A DNA stretch of 64,000 nucleotides from assembly GCF_000970205.1 (NCBI RefSeq), contig NZ_CP009512.1, forward strand, positions 1,860,001-1,924,000. Reading direction: 5' to 3'. The position numbers and the translations under genes are program-made. The notes below the pieces were generated by a model. It was not told where the DNA came from, did not search any database, and saw nothing but the letters and a program-made list of their open reading frames with translations. This DNA is from Methanosarcina mazei S-6. GTDB taxonomy: Archaea > Halobacteriota > Methanosarcinia > Methanosarcinales > Methanosarcinaceae. Below are positions 36,235 to 46,217 of the stretch, piece by piece; positions within the stretch are counted from its first letter, which is position 1; each line of letters begins with the position of its first letter.

Positions 36235-38604
36235 ATGTCCAGGCGGCTCGTAGATTTAACAGTCAGGGAATTGATGAATGCATCCACTCTTTTTGAAAAG
36301 GAGAAATATGAAAAGGCACTTGAGAAGCTTAATAAAGCTGAAAAACTGGCGGAAAAGGCAAAAAGTTCGGACCTTATGTGCCGTGTTCTGCTCCACAAAG
36401 GAGAGGTTATGGATTCCATGGATTATCCAGAAGAAGCTCTGGAGCTGTATGAAAAAGCTCTGGATATTTCATCACGCCTTTTTTTAAATGAACCCCAGGA
36501 TTCCTCCTATCAGAAATGTCTTTATAATTCCATTGGTCTCATTGGAACTAATCTTGAAGATAGAGATAGTTTTTCGGCAGCAGAGAAGTCTTATGGACGT
36601 ACAAATAAATTATTTGATGGGATAACTGATGAATATAATAAACTGATTGCGGAGCAGCCTGAAAACTCTGAGTATTTGTTGAATTATTTAAAAACCCTGA
36701 AAAATATTGGTGCTTATTTTTTAATTATCGGTCAACCTGAAAAGCAAATCCCGCTTACCAACAGTACCCTGGAAACTTTCAGAAAAATATTAATTCTCCA
36801 GCCCGAAAATCCGAATATTTTAGAGCAGCTGGATTTATTTGTGAGGAAACTTGGAGAAGAATTTCTGGAAAATGAGCTTTTTGAAGATGCGAAAAAACTC
36901 TATGACCAGTTACAGGAGATTTACAGGAGTCTTCTTGAAAAATACCCAGATAACGAGATTGTAATTCATTATTTTATTTTCTCATATGGGTATTTAGGAG
37001 ACCTCCAGTCGATACAGGGATACCCTGAAAAAATGGAAGAAACTTACCTGCAGGCTCTTTCAATAGTAGAAGATAACTTACGCAAAAACCCTGAGGACGC
37101 TGCATTTCTTGTTAACAGAGGTAAAATTTACGAGGAAATCGGGCTCAATTATTCGGAATCCGGAGACCCCGAAAAAGCAAATTCGTTCTATGAAAAAGCG
37201 CTCGCAAACTTTGAAGGTATGACAGGAAAGTACCCGGATGACCAGGATTATCAGTTTAAACTTACAGAAACTTTCGGCAACCTTGGGAAACTTTTTGCAA
37301 AAATAAAGCGCATCGAGAAAGCAAAACAATGCTATATGTATAAGATTAAAATTTATGAGTCCCTCTTCGAAAATGGTCCCGAGGATGAAGACCTCAAAAT
37401 GGAGATTATCGATACCTTCACGCAGATAGGGAACCTCTATGCTGAAGCAGGAGATAGGGATCAAGCAAAAGAATACTATGAAAAGGCGATTGAAGGATAT
37501 GAAATGCTGCTTTCCGAAAACCCGGAGTCAACTGATTTTGAGATTGGCATTTCGGACGTCCTCACGGCTCTTGGGGACATGTATGCAAAAGTGGAGCATG
37601 AAGATGTGGAATCCGAAGACGAAACCGAAGATGCAGAATTTGAAATTGCCAGGGAATACTACGAAAAAGCCCTCAAACTAAACGAAAAAGAATTTGGACG
37701 ATATCCTGACGATTCAACATGCCAGGATGAGCTTGTCAGGACACTGGGCAAAATTGGAGATTCATTTGCAGCTCAGGAAAGGTACATTGATGCAGTTCCA
37801 TATTACCGGCGCATTATCGAGATCAAGGAACAGGCGGTAAGAGATAATCCCGTCGAATGGATCTATATAATGACTCTTACTAATTCTCTGTATCAGTTAG
37901 GGTATTTATATGGACAAATAGGGGAAATAGAACTGGAGAAGCAACAATATTCAAAGGCGGAGGAACTTTTCTCAAGATTATTACACGATGAAAAAATCTC
38001 CCTTCCGGTAAAGCAAATCCTGGCTTTTGATGTGCAGGGCCGTGGAATAGACCTTCTTAATTCCAGGAAATACGACAGCGCGAAAGGAGCCCTTGACCTT
38101 GCCCTTGAATTCTTTGAAAACGAGTATGAAAAAAACCCGAAAGAGCCGGAAAACTATCCTTTCATATGTGAAGCACTTCACCAGAGTGGAAGGCTGCAAC
38201 AATCCCTGGAGAACTTTGAGGAAGCGGCTAAAATCTTTGATTCACTGCTCCCAGCAGTGGAAAAATTGCTCGAATCAAATCCCGAAAATCCCGAAAATGC
38301 CGAATACCGGGAAAAAGCAGGAATCAATTATACCGATGCCGGGGAAGTGTATTATCTTATCGAGGAGTATGAAAAATCTAAGCAGTCCTTTAAAAGAGCC
38401 CTGGACATAAATGAAGTCCTCCTTGATGAAGAACCGGATAACCCCATATATAAGATAAACCAGGCGGAAACATTCGGGAAATACGCAAAGTTACTCTCAA
38501 AACTTGGAAGGAATGAGGAAGCAGACGATTACAGTACAAAATCCAAGGAAATATACAGGAAACTGGCTGAAGAGGACTGTGGCGAAAAGGATACTGATGA
38601 ATAA
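36235..38604 (+). CDS. Large tetratricopeptide-repeat protein
   Basis: A 789-residue soluble protein built almost wholly of TPR-type helix pairs (recurring A...Y..A...Y.KAL.I and LGNLYAEAGDRDQAKEYYEKAIEGYE; at least twelve copies). There is no signal peptide or membrane helix. TPR proteins are scaffolds for protein complexes. The start ATGTCCAGGCGG matches that of the second TPR gene at 39615 (ATGTCCAGACAG), and the first 60 residues of the two are clearly related, so they are duplicates. There is no Shine-Dalgarno. It lies between hsdM and hsdS-hsdR on the opposite strand. Confidence 0.88.
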   Translation: MSRRLVDLTVRELMNASTLFEKEKYEKALEKLNKAEKLAEKAKSSDLMCRVLLHKGEVMDSMDYPEEALELYEKALDISSRLFLNEPQDSSYQKCLYNSIGLIGTNLEDRDSFSAAEKSYGRTNKLFDGITDEYNKLIAEQPENSEYLLNYLKTLKNIGAYFLIIGQPEKQIPLTNSTLETFRKILILQPENPNILEQLDLFVRKLGEEFLENELFEDAKKLYDQLQEIYRSLLEKYPDNEIVIHYFIFSYGYLGDLQSIQGYPEKMEETYLQALSIVEDNLRKNPEDAAFLVNRGKIYEEIGLNYSESGDPEKANSFYEKALANFEGMTGKYPDDQDYQFKLTETFGNLGKLFAKIKRIEKAKQCYMYKIKIYESLFENGPEDEDLKMEIIDTFTQIGNLYAEAGDRDQAKEYYEKAIEGYEMLLSENPESTDFEIGISDVLTALGDMYAKVEHEDVESEDETEDAEFEIAREYYEKALKLNEKEFGRYPDDSTCQDELVRTLGKIGDSFAAQERYIDAVPYYRRIIEIKEQAVRDNPVEWIYIMTLTNSLYQLGYLYGQIGEIELEKQQYSKAEELFSRLLHDEKISLPVKQILAFDVQGRGIDLLNSRKYDSAKGALDLALEFFENEYEKNPKEPENYPFICEALHQSGRLQQSLENFEEAAKIFDSLLPAVEKLLESNPENPENAEYREKAGINYTDAGEVYYLIEEYEKSKQSFKRALDINEVLLDEEPDNPIYKINQAETFGKYAKLLSKLGRNEEADDYSTKSKEIYRKLAEEDCGEKDTDE

Positions 38605-38641
38605 AAAATGAAATTTAAAAACCATGTAGACCTGTGATGTT

Positions 38642-38866
38642 ATGCACAAAACCTTCAGAGAATTTAACGGCAAAACCTATATGCTCGATGAACTGAGCTA
38701 TTTCGGGCTTGAAAAATCCGATGCCGAGAAAAGAAAAGCCATGATTAAAAAGAGCGGGCTCGGAGTTAGATGCATAAAGAAAGCAAATGGCAAATACGTA
38801 GTATACCGCGAATATACCGGCGATATAAATGAAGAAGACGGCTCTTCGCTGTTTAGAATTGGTTGA
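38642..38866 (+). CDS. Small hypothetical protein after the TPR gene
   Basis: A 74-residue protein (HKTFREFNGKTYMLDELSYF, KSDAEKRKAMIKKSGLGVRC, NGKYVVYREYTG). Basic with a helix-then-strand layout that could bind nucleic acid; the family is not recognised. It begins 38 bases after the TPR stop and may be co-transcribed. Confidence 0.6.
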   Translation: MHKTFREFNGKTYMLDELSYFGLEKSDAEKRKAMIKKSGLGVRCIKKANGKYVVYREYTGDINEEDGSSLFRIG

Positions 38867-38945
38867 AAAATAGTTACTCAGTTATGGGTTCCTATGCTTA
38901 ACTTTTTCATATTAATCTCTAATGCACTCATAGTAAAATATTTTT

Positions 38946-39397
38946 TCAAAATGGTAAATTCCTAAATATTTCGTTCTTCAATTTTTGTATTGATTTTTCG
39001 GAAGGAAAGTCAGGGATTCTTTTCTCGTAAAAACTAACAGATTCATTTATCAGGTTTCTATGGTCTGAAATATATTTTGGGAACCTTGAATCCAGGGTAA
39101 ATGTGTAAGCCCAGTCTTCTTCCGACCTTATAGACCTTCCAATACTCTGGCATACTGAAATAGCAGTTCTGTATTTATAAAAAATATTGTTTCTGAAGAG
39201 ACTTCTGGTTTGTGCAGATGTAAGCATTTTTAAAATACCTGGCAATTGCAATAGACAGCGCAGTTTTTCCCGAACCTGTCGGAGCCTGAATTATAAAATT
39301 GATTTTTCCCCTGTCAGGGCCTTCCTGAATTTTATCTAAAACGTATCCCTGATGTCCCCTTAACTCTCCATGCGGGAAAAAGTCTTTGATGACTATA
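38946..39397 (-). pseudogene. Internally deleted DinG/XPD-type helicase
   Basis: The minus strand begins VIKDFFPHGELRGHQGYVLD, then Walker A APTGSGKTALSIAIA and the motif Ia region YICTNQKSLQKQY, then a stop. After a frame change it continues directly with motif VI YRTAISVCQSIGRSIRSEED and the usual C-terminal tail RFPKYISDHRNLIN. Motifs II to V, about 350 or more residues in the family, are missing. A large internal deletion left both ends. No start codon precedes VIKDFF (GTC at that place). Confidence 0.75.
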
Positions 39398-39614
39398 TAT
39401 ATTCCAGTTTAAATTTATACCTGCTGTACTTATTTATATAGTAAATATGAAACGATATATATACATATGGATAAGAGGCTGCCAGAATCACCTACCTCAC
39501 AGGACATCACTGCGCTGAAGTTATCTTCAGGTAATTCGGGTAATTAGAGTAAATCGAGAATTTGTTTTTCCATTTTCACTTAATTCTAAATAATCCTAGT
39601 TCCAATTTATCTAC

Positions 39615-40808
39615 ATGTCCAGACAGGCTGAGGATTTAATGGTTAGGACTTTAAGTGATGCATCTTCTCTATTTGGAAAGGAGAGGTACAAAAAAGCCCT
39701 TGAAAAACTTGATAAAGCCGAAAAACTGGCGGAAAAAACAAAGAGGACGGACATCCTGTGCCGTGTTCTACTGCAAAAGGGAGCGGTAATGAATTCCATG
39801 GGTAAGCCGGACGAGGGCCAGGACCTGTACGATAAAGCCCTGGATATTTACAGGACTTCCAATTTAAATGAGCAGGAGAGTTCGGTTCTTAAACATACCC
39901 TTTCGAATACCTTTAGTGAGCTTGCAAAACACTTTAAAATGGTAGACAGTATCGAGAATGCAGAAAAGTGTTACTTGAACGAAATAAAGGTCTATGAGAT
40001 CCTTCTGGAGAAGGACCCCGAAGATGAGGATTCAAACCTGGAAATTGCCAGAGTTTTCAAAGCTATTGGAGATCTATATGAGTATTTTAAGCCAGAAAAG
40101 ATGGATCCCGAAACTGAAAGGCAGTATTACGAAAAAATTCTGGACATAAGGGAGAAAGCATTTGAGCTGCTTCCTGATAGTGAGACCTATATATATGACC
40201 TGGCCCATGCCCTTGGAAAACTTGTTGATTACTATATAATTCGACAGGACTATAAATCCGCGATTCAATTTCAAGAGCGTGTTGTTGAGGTCATGGAGGA
40301 ACTTATTGATCTTCTGGCAAACTGGAAGGACCTGAAAGCCAAGAGCAATGCCTATGATAAACTGGGTTCCCTTTATGCGGAAATTGGAGAAGAGGAGCTC
40401 GCACAGGAGCAGTATTCAAAAGCCCTTGAATATTATGGGATGATTTTTGATGACGAACTCTGGCCCTTTTCTGTTAAGGCGACGCTGGCCTCCGAACTCA
40501 TGGAACGCGGAAAGACCCTCCTCCTTTTAAAGAAATACGAGAGTGCGAAAGAATCTATGGACATGGCCCTCGATTTCCTTGAAGGAGTAGATAACGAAGA
40601 ACCGGAAGACAGCACAGAAGAATCCCTGGACCTGGCCTCTGTTATTCTTGGAGAAGGATATGAGGAAGAGTCGGAAGACTCCGGCTATCTGGCAGAGTTG
40701 GCTGAAATCTTCAGGGAGTATGCAAAAACTCTCTCTGACCTGAACCGGAATGAAGAGGCAGAGGAGTTTACTGCAAAATCGGAAAAAATATTGAGGAAAC
40801 TGGCTTAA
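39615..40808 (+). CDS. Tetratricopeptide-repeat protein, paralog of the 36235 gene
   Basis: A 397-residue TPR protein. Residues 1-60 parallel the larger paralog (AEDLMVRTLSDASSLFGKER, YKKALEKLDKAEKLAEK). Further helix pairs run to the end (SIENAEKCYLNEIKVYEILL, LGSLYAEIGEEELAQEQYSK, LLLLKKYESAKESMDMALDF). No signal peptide or membrane helix. It is probably a shortened duplicate. The message is likely leaderless. Its position inside the restriction locus may be coincidence. Confidence 0.85.
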   Translation: MSRQAEDLMVRTLSDASSLFGKERYKKALEKLDKAEKLAEKTKRTDILCRVLLQKGAVMNSMGKPDEGQDLYDKALDIYRTSNLNEQESSVLKHTLSNTFSELAKHFKMVDSIENAEKCYLNEIKVYEILLEKDPEDEDSNLEIARVFKAIGDLYEYFKPEKMDPETERQYYEKILDIREKAFELLPDSETYIYDLAHALGKLVDYYIIRQDYKSAIQFQERVVEVMEELIDLLANWKDLKAKSNAYDKLGSLYAEIGEEELAQEQYSKALEYYGMIFDDELWPFSVKATLASELMERGKTLLLLKKYESAKESMDMALDFLEGVDNEEPEDSTEESLDLASVILGEGYEEESEDSGYLAELAEIFREYAKTLSDLNRNEEAEEFTAKSEKILRKLA

Positions 40809-41230
40809 GAGGGTAATGGAGATTCATAAACTTCTTCCAACACCCCCTTCAAATCTTCAGAAAAACCGGATTTCATGGGTTTAAAGGTAAGGAAATATCC
40901 TTCTACTCCAAAAAAGGTTTTTAAATTCACCTGGGATCGAAAACCTCCGCCAGCTTGTCTGGCGGCCCTGTCCATAATGAAAAAGAAGTTGAAAGAAGAA
41001 TATGTAAAAAGACGAAAAACAGTAAAAAAGAAGATTTAAAAAGCAAAGATGAGCGATAAAACCTTAATGAGTTATTATTTGCCTATTACTTCTCTTTTTA
41101 TCTTTATTTCTTCTTTTTTATCATTTTGGGAAAGGCCGCTCTCCTTCGTCGAGCGTGACAAGAACGGTTCGATAAAGCTAATACGGTTTTAAGGGTCAGA
41201 GTTCAAGATTCAATTTCTTACAATTCATGC
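40809..41230. other. Intergenic region with REP-like GC elements
   Basis: Contains a GC stem-loop (CCGCCAG-CTTGT-CTGGCGG at about 40947-40965) followed by CCCTGTCCATAATGAAAAAGAAGTTGAA, and near 41127-41150 a GGCCGCTCTCCTTCGTCGAGCG block. The same two elements, in the same order, recur at about 49150-49200 and 49498-49525. Confidence 0.45.
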
Positions 41231-42436
41231 TTATGAAACCAGTTTCCCGGTGAAGGCTTTCTGCATGAGGGCATCGAAGAGGCTATTTATTTCAAGTGAG
41301 GATTGCTGTTGGTTAGATCTTGTTCTATCCAATTGTTCTACTATTGTGGTAAATCGTTGTTGCTGTTTAATAGGTGGTAAAATAACATCGATGTCTTTAA
41401 TCTGACTGAACTCTAAGTTGTCGGCCGTAACCGATCTGACGCGATTTAGCAGATCTCTCTGGTAAATCTTGAAATAGTAAAGCATAAAGAAAGAATTTGT
41501 GAGTTTATCGTCGAAAACAAAACCTTTCATATCTTGGTTCATTGTAACTTTACAATTATTTATTGCTATAGGAAGTGTATGTTTTAGGATTCCACTGCGG
41601 ATAACCATAAGTAAAGAATATGGAGGTATTAATTTTGTCGAACTCTCTTCAATTGCTTTTTCTGAAATATGATCTATGCTGTCTTGGATAAAATCCTGCT
41701 TCATATCTTTAGGAGTGACCCAAGGAATATCGCCCTCGTAGTATTCTGGCTTGGATTTAGAAGGAGTTCCGCCTCCATATATTTTCACACATAATTTTTC
41801 AAGTTTTTCAGTGTTCCAACCCATTGGATTTGTAACTGGATCTCCAAAAATCTCCAAAAACACACTCTGAAGAAGCTTCTGAGTCAACTCATCCGCCTGT
41901 GCCCGAAGTTTTCTCGTTTCTTCGGCTTTTTCGAGGATGGAGACTATTTTTTGCTGAGTTTTGAGGGGAGGTAAAATTATTTCAATTTTTTTGAGTGCAT
42001 TAATTGGTATAAATTTCTGGTTTCCACCGTCTGCTCTTTTAAGCAAAGAGTTATGTACTTGTTCACATTTCAGGTAATATCTAATATATTTATTGAAGAC
42101 AATGTCTTCCTTTAATTTGAATAAAGCTACATTTTTTATGCTAAATTCAAAGTCTACATTAACAATGGTTGGTTTTCCGATTGTTCCTATTTTTGAGTAT
42201 AATATGTCTCCTTTTTCCGGTTTGGATCTTCTTATTATTTGTTGATGTTGTTCTGTTGTTATATAAGTTACATTTTCAAAAGAAATCCCATCTTCAGTGA
42301 GATCTTTAGAAGTGACTAAAGGAACACCTATTTCCTTATCTACAAGTGGTGTTTTATCATGTGTTCCATCGGTGACAAGATTACAAATATATTCAAGATT
42401 TGTAATCTTCCATCCTTCAGGCAGTTTGTTTTCCAT
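41231..42436 (-). CDS. hsdS: Type I restriction specificity subunit
   Basis: A 401-residue HsdS with two target-recognition domains, each followed by a conserved helix. TRD1 (residues 1-150) ends LPPLKTQQKIVSILEKAEETRKL. TRD2 (about 195-360; TEKLEKLCVKIYGGGTPSKS and GDIPWVTPKDM) ends ILPPIKQQQRFTTIVEQLD. The helices form the arms binding HsdM and setting spacer length. The start is 11 bases after the hsdR stop, so the two are co-transcribed. It determines the bipartite DNA site, which cannot be read from sequence alone. Confidence 0.95.
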   Translation of the reverse strand: MENKLPEGWKITNLEYICNLVTDGTHDKTPLVDKEIGVPLVTSKDLTEDGISFENVTYITTEQHQQIIRRSKPEKGDILYSKIGTIGKPTIVNVDFEFSIKNVALFKLKEDIVFNKYIRYYLKCEQVHNSLLKRADGGNQKFIPINALKKIEIILPPLKTQQKIVSILEKAEETRKLRAQADELTQKLLQSVFLEIFGDPVTNPMGWNTEKLEKLCVKIYGGGTPSKSKPEYYEGDIPWVTPKDMKQDFIQDSIDHISEKAIEESSTKLIPPYSLLMVIRSGILKHTLPIAINNCKVTMNQDMKGFVFDDKLTNSFFMLYYFKIYQRDLLNRVRSVTADNLEFSQIKDIDVILPPIKQQQRFTTIVEQLDRTRSNQQQSSLEINSLFDALMQKAFTGKLVS

Positions 42437-42447
42437 TTTTCAACCCT

Positions 42448-45309
42448 TCACATAAACAGATCTTTTTCAACGCCTTTGCAGATGTCGATAAAAGAATTTA
42501 ACTCTTCCTGACTGAACATCGGGAAGGGAGCAGTTGTGCCGAAGTTGGTGAAGGGGGGCTGCCAGAGGGTGGAGTATTCGATGTGCTTCTTTTTCAGGAA
42601 GACGGTCTGGAGGGTCAGGATGAAGTTGAGCTGGTCTGAGGAATAGTGTTTATTGTTTCCGATTATGTAGGTCTGGAAGGCGTCTTTGATCAGGGCGTCG
42701 GGGGCGGGGGAGGAGTAGAGGCCCAGCACCTGGCGAATGAAGTCCGTAAGCGAAGCCTGCTGGCTGGGGTAGAGGTCGAAAAGGCTGGCTAGGCTGGAAA
42801 GTTTCGGGTTGTCAGGGGCGAGGGCTGCGTTCAGGAGGGTTTCCTCAAGCTGTTCGAGGTCGTAATCGGTGAGAGGTTCGTTATTTTTGATTTTCCGGAC
42901 AGCGGGGTGGGTTTCGGCAAGGGCTTTAATGCGGGCTTCGACTTCGCGGCGGTAGGCTTCCACATAGGAGGGGTCATTTCCGTCTGAGATCTCCCACTTT
43001 TTTCTTTCGGCAATGATGTCGCTCATGTCGATTACTATCGTTTCGCGGGGCTCTTTTGCCATGTAGGGCATAAGGGGAGCGAGGTCGGAGAGGAGGAGCT
43101 GCACGTCTTCAAAGCTTACGGTTTCCCAGAAGGAGCGGGAAAGCACGTTGTCCATCAGGGCTTCTCTTGCACGGACCGAATCAAGGGTGCGGGGGAGGCG
43201 GTCCACCATTTCGGCAATTGAGGTTTTCAGGCGGTCGATTTCTGCCTTATCGTTTTCCAGAAGCGCGTAAGCCAGTTTTTCGCAGCGCAGGGTGAAGGTC
43301 GCTTCCTTGAGGTTCACGTCCGGCTTGAACTTCATCAGGGGCATGATCTTTTTCTGCAGGAACTCGACCGGGTCAATGGCTATATTGTCCCAGAGTTTCG
43401 GGGAAAGGGCTTTTTCCATGTCCTGAAGATGTTCCCGCACGTTTACCGAATCGCGGGGAAGGGATTCGATATCGGAAATAATCTTTGCTTTTACCTGCTC
43501 GGCGGCTTTTCCTGATGCCGGGTCTCTGCGCTGCATCAGTTCTCCGAGCTGTTTGAGCCGGGTCAGGAAGATGCGATTTGTAATCGCCTCGGCGGACTCG
43601 TTTTTTGCGCCTTCGGGGTTCATGTTCCAGTACTCGAAGTTGTTCCAGAAGTCGAAGACCTTAAAGTATTCTTTTTTTCCGTCAGGCAGCCATTCCCTGT
43701 GTTCGCAGGCTCCGTCTGCACGTGTGCCTCTGCCAAGCATCTGCCAGAACTTGATTTTTGAAAATACGGGTTTTGCAAAGACAAGATTGCAGACCTCGGG
43801 GACATCGATTCCGGTGTCCATCATGTCAACTGAAATTGCAATTCTCGGGAAAGGCTTTTCTTCAAAGTCCTTGATCAACTGCTGGGCTCTTGAGTCCTCG
43901 GAGACGATAATTCGTGCAAGCTTCCCTTTATGTTCGGGGTATAGCTTCTCAAAAGCTTCCCAGAGCCTCTTTGCGTGCAGTTTCGAGATTGCAAAAAAGA
44001 TAGTTTTTGCAGGCAGGGTTCCGGCCTGATCTGTAAGGCAGTTCTCCATAAACTCCCGAACAATTGCTTCTGACGTGCCCTTAACTGCAACTTTCTTCTC
44101 AAGCTCAGTGCCTTCAAAGTTAATATCATCGGGGTCGATTCCTTTCTTAATCAGTTCTTCTCGCTCGCCTTCGGTCAGGTTTTCGGGCTTTAAGCCTTCG
44201 ATCTGGAAATATGTCCTGGCGCCCGAGATATTCTTCCTGAAATCGCAGAGCACGCCGTCCCGAACAGCATCTTCATAAGAGTAAAGGGCAGTTGGGATAT
44301 CGTCGTGGCACTCGAAAAACCTGAAGGTGTCCCTGTCCACCATATCTGCCGGCGTCGCAGTCAACCCTATCTGGATTGCGTCAAGGTAGGTAAAAATCCC
44401 TTTCCACTTCGAATAAATCGACCTGTGGGCTTCGTCCGAAAAGATAAGGTCAAAAGCTCCGGGAGAAATCCTGTATTTTCCGTTTCTGTCTTTCTGGTTG
44501 TAAATCTCCTGAAAAGTCTGAATCGTGGAAACGTAAAGCCTGCAATTGGAATTGTAGTTTCCTGAATGGATAATTTCTTTTGTTTCCTCAGGGAAATATC
44601 GCAGGTATCCCTTTTCATAAGCCTGTTTTCGAAGAGCTTTTCTGTCTGTCAAAAATAGAACTCTCTGAACCCTGCTTTCCCGCATGAGCTGGTCGATAAT
44701 AGCCATTGCAACTCTGGTTTTTCCAGTTCCGGTTGCCATCACAATCAGAGCTTTCCTGTGCCCTTTGTGTATATGTTCGACAACCCTTGTCGCAACCTCT
44801 ACGCTTTTTGCCCTGTCAACAATGTTTCCGTCAATGTCGATTTCAGTTTCCCGCTCCGAATATTTTCGCTGGTAGAGAAGCCTTTCAAGATCTTCTGGGG
44901 AATAAAACCCTTTTATCTGGCGGGGTCCGTAGCGTTCCCTGTCCCATAACCATATCTGGTAACCGTTTGAAAGAAAAATAAAAACTTCTTCCCCTGTCTG
45001 TGTCTTTATATCATCGGCATACTCTTCAGCCTGCTTCTGTCCCAGAATAGGGTCTTTAGTTGTTCGTTTGGCTTCAATAATGGCAAGCGGTTTTCCGGTA
45101 CTGTCCAGAAGCAGATAGTCCGCATACTTGCTTTCAGCATCATTTCTGCGGGTTTCGTTGACCTGTCTGTAATCCTGCTTTTTAATATCAGATTGTATTG
45201 TATCGACTTCGAGGACAACCTTCGACCTGTCACCAACGTCCCAGCCATGCTCCTTAAGTAAAACGTCTATTTTCATTTTCCTTGTCAGGAACTCGTTCAG
45301 GTCGAGCAT
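42448..45309 (-). CDS. hsdR: Type I restriction endonuclease subunit
   Basis: A 953-residue motor-nuclease. The N-terminal PD-(D/E)xK domain shows LAIIEAKRTT (near 78). The SF2 helicase part has Walker A MATGTGKT (near 193), the DEAH box SDEAHRS (near 290), GLTATP (near 314) and motif VI QMLGRGTRAD (near 530). The C-terminal helical region (about 600-953) binds the methylase. ATG 45309 is preferred over the GTG two codons upstream because GAGGG lies five bases before it. First gene of the hsdR-hsdS operon. It cleaves unmodified DNA after translocation. Confidence 0.95.
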   Translation of the reverse strand: MLDLNEFLTRKMKIDVLLKEHGWDVGDRSKVVLEVDTIQSDIKKQDYRQVNETRRNDAESKYADYLLLDSTGKPLAIIEAKRTTKDPILGQKQAEEYADDIKTQTGEEVFIFLSNGYQIWLWDRERYGPRQIKGFYSPEDLERLLYQRKYSERETEIDIDGNIVDRAKSVEVATRVVEHIHKGHRKALIVMATGTGKTRVAMAIIDQLMRESRVQRVLFLTDRKALRKQAYEKGYLRYFPEETKEIIHSGNYNSNCRLYVSTIQTFQEIYNQKDRNGKYRISPGAFDLIFSDEAHRSIYSKWKGIFTYLDAIQIGLTATPADMVDRDTFRFFECHDDIPTALYSYEDAVRDGVLCDFRKNISGARTYFQIEGLKPENLTEGEREELIKKGIDPDDINFEGTELEKKVAVKGTSEAIVREFMENCLTDQAGTLPAKTIFFAISKLHAKRLWEAFEKLYPEHKGKLARIIVSEDSRAQQLIKDFEEKPFPRIAISVDMMDTGIDVPEVCNLVFAKPVFSKIKFWQMLGRGTRADGACEHREWLPDGKKEYFKVFDFWNNFEYWNMNPEGAKNESAEAITNRIFLTRLKQLGELMQRRDPASGKAAEQVKAKIISDIESLPRDSVNVREHLQDMEKALSPKLWDNIAIDPVEFLQKKIMPLMKFKPDVNLKEATFTLRCEKLAYALLENDKAEIDRLKTSIAEMVDRLPRTLDSVRAREALMDNVLSRSFWETVSFEDVQLLLSDLAPLMPYMAKEPRETIVIDMSDIIAERKKWEISDGNDPSYVEAYRREVEARIKALAETHPAVRKIKNNEPLTDYDLEQLEETLLNAALAPDNPKLSSLASLFDLYPSQQASLTDFIRQVLGLYSSPAPDALIKDAFQTYIIGNNKHYSSDQLNFILTLQTVFLKKKHIEYSTLWQPPFTNFGTTAPFPMFSQEELNSFIDICKGVEKDLFM

Positions 45310-45686
45310 CTTCACCCTCGAAGTTATGTTACGAAAGATCTTTTATCAAAATTATATCCCCCTATATAAATAGATTAGGAATTATATCAAGATGTTCGGT
45401 AATAAATATTCAAACATTTAGATTGTTTTTATTCTTTTTTTAAACGCACAATTTTTAAAAACACTGGTATCTGGAAGTTATTTGCTGGAGCAGATCAGTT
45501 CTTCCCTGAAAGAAAAATAAAGTTGAGAATGAAAAATGTTCTTGAATGATAAAAGAAAAGTTGGAAGATATATTCCACCAGATCAGGGGCGTGATTATTT
45601 TTCAGCAGCACAGATTTTTACTGCAGACACCGGGACAGAAACATTTAACGCTATTCATAGCCTCTTTCCTTCAAGGTCATAAATCA
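45310..45686. other. Spacer between hsdR and flavodoxin gene
   Basis: The hsdR promoter lies here (AT-rich, TATATAAATAG near 45361 on the plus strand). No gene is supported. Confidence 0.35.
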
Positions 45687-46217
45687 TTATGTCAAAGCAG
45701 GCTGAAGCCGGGTGGCAAGCTGGCCCGCCCAGTCTCGGATTTCTATCCAGTCCCGGATGTCGCTTGCCGGCATATTGTGTATGGGGCTTGCAGGCAGTCT
45801 GGCAAGTAAGCTGTCAGGAAAACGCAGATTTTTCGGATCGAACTTACCTCCAAATATTTTTGTGTCAACTGGTCTGAACCAGGGAAACTTTCCCAGATCT
45901 TTATCCAAATTTGAACGTGCTTCTTTCCACTCCTCTTCCTCATTACTCAACGGTCCGAGTACAAAAATTGCAACCGGCAGTTTTTTGAGCGCTTCATGGT
46001 GCTTCGAAAGAAAACCTGCTGCATCTTTATGCAGGTGGGTTACATAAATTGGTGCACCAAGCACGACAGCAGAATATTCCTCAAGAGAATGCACTTTTTT
46101 CGCGTGCTCAAGGTCTACTGTAAGGCCATTTTCCTGCAAGATCTTTGTGATCGACTCAGCTACTTCCTTTGTTGAACCGTATTTCGAAGCATAAGCCACA
46201 AGAGTTCTGGTTTCCAT
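45687..46217 (-). CDS. Flavodoxin-domain protein (HemG-like)
   Basis: A 176-residue flavodoxin. The FMN phosphate loop is AYASKYGSTKEVAESI (residues 9-24), followed by VVLGAPIYVTHLHKDAAGFL (near 51) and VAIFVLGPLSNEEEEWKEA (near 82), the pattern of HemG/protoporphyrinogen-oxidase-like flavodoxin domains. It is likely a cytoplasmic FMN electron carrier or quinone/disulfide-type reductase; a true HemG role cannot be shown here. It starts with ATG 46217; weak ribosome site. Confidence 0.85.
   Translation of the reverse strand: METRTLVAYASKYGSTKEVAESITKILQENGLTVDLEHAKKVHSLEEYSAVVLGAPIYVTHLHKDAAGFLSKHHEALKKLPVAIFVLGPLSNEEEEWKEARSNLDKDLGKFPWFRPVDTKIFGGKFDPKNLRFPDSLLARLPASPIHNMPASDIRDWIEIRDWAGQLATRLQPALT

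Noticed and set aside
43553-44029. Long plus-strand frame inside hsdR
   Set aside because: Antisense shadow; the minus strand has continuous helicase motifs.
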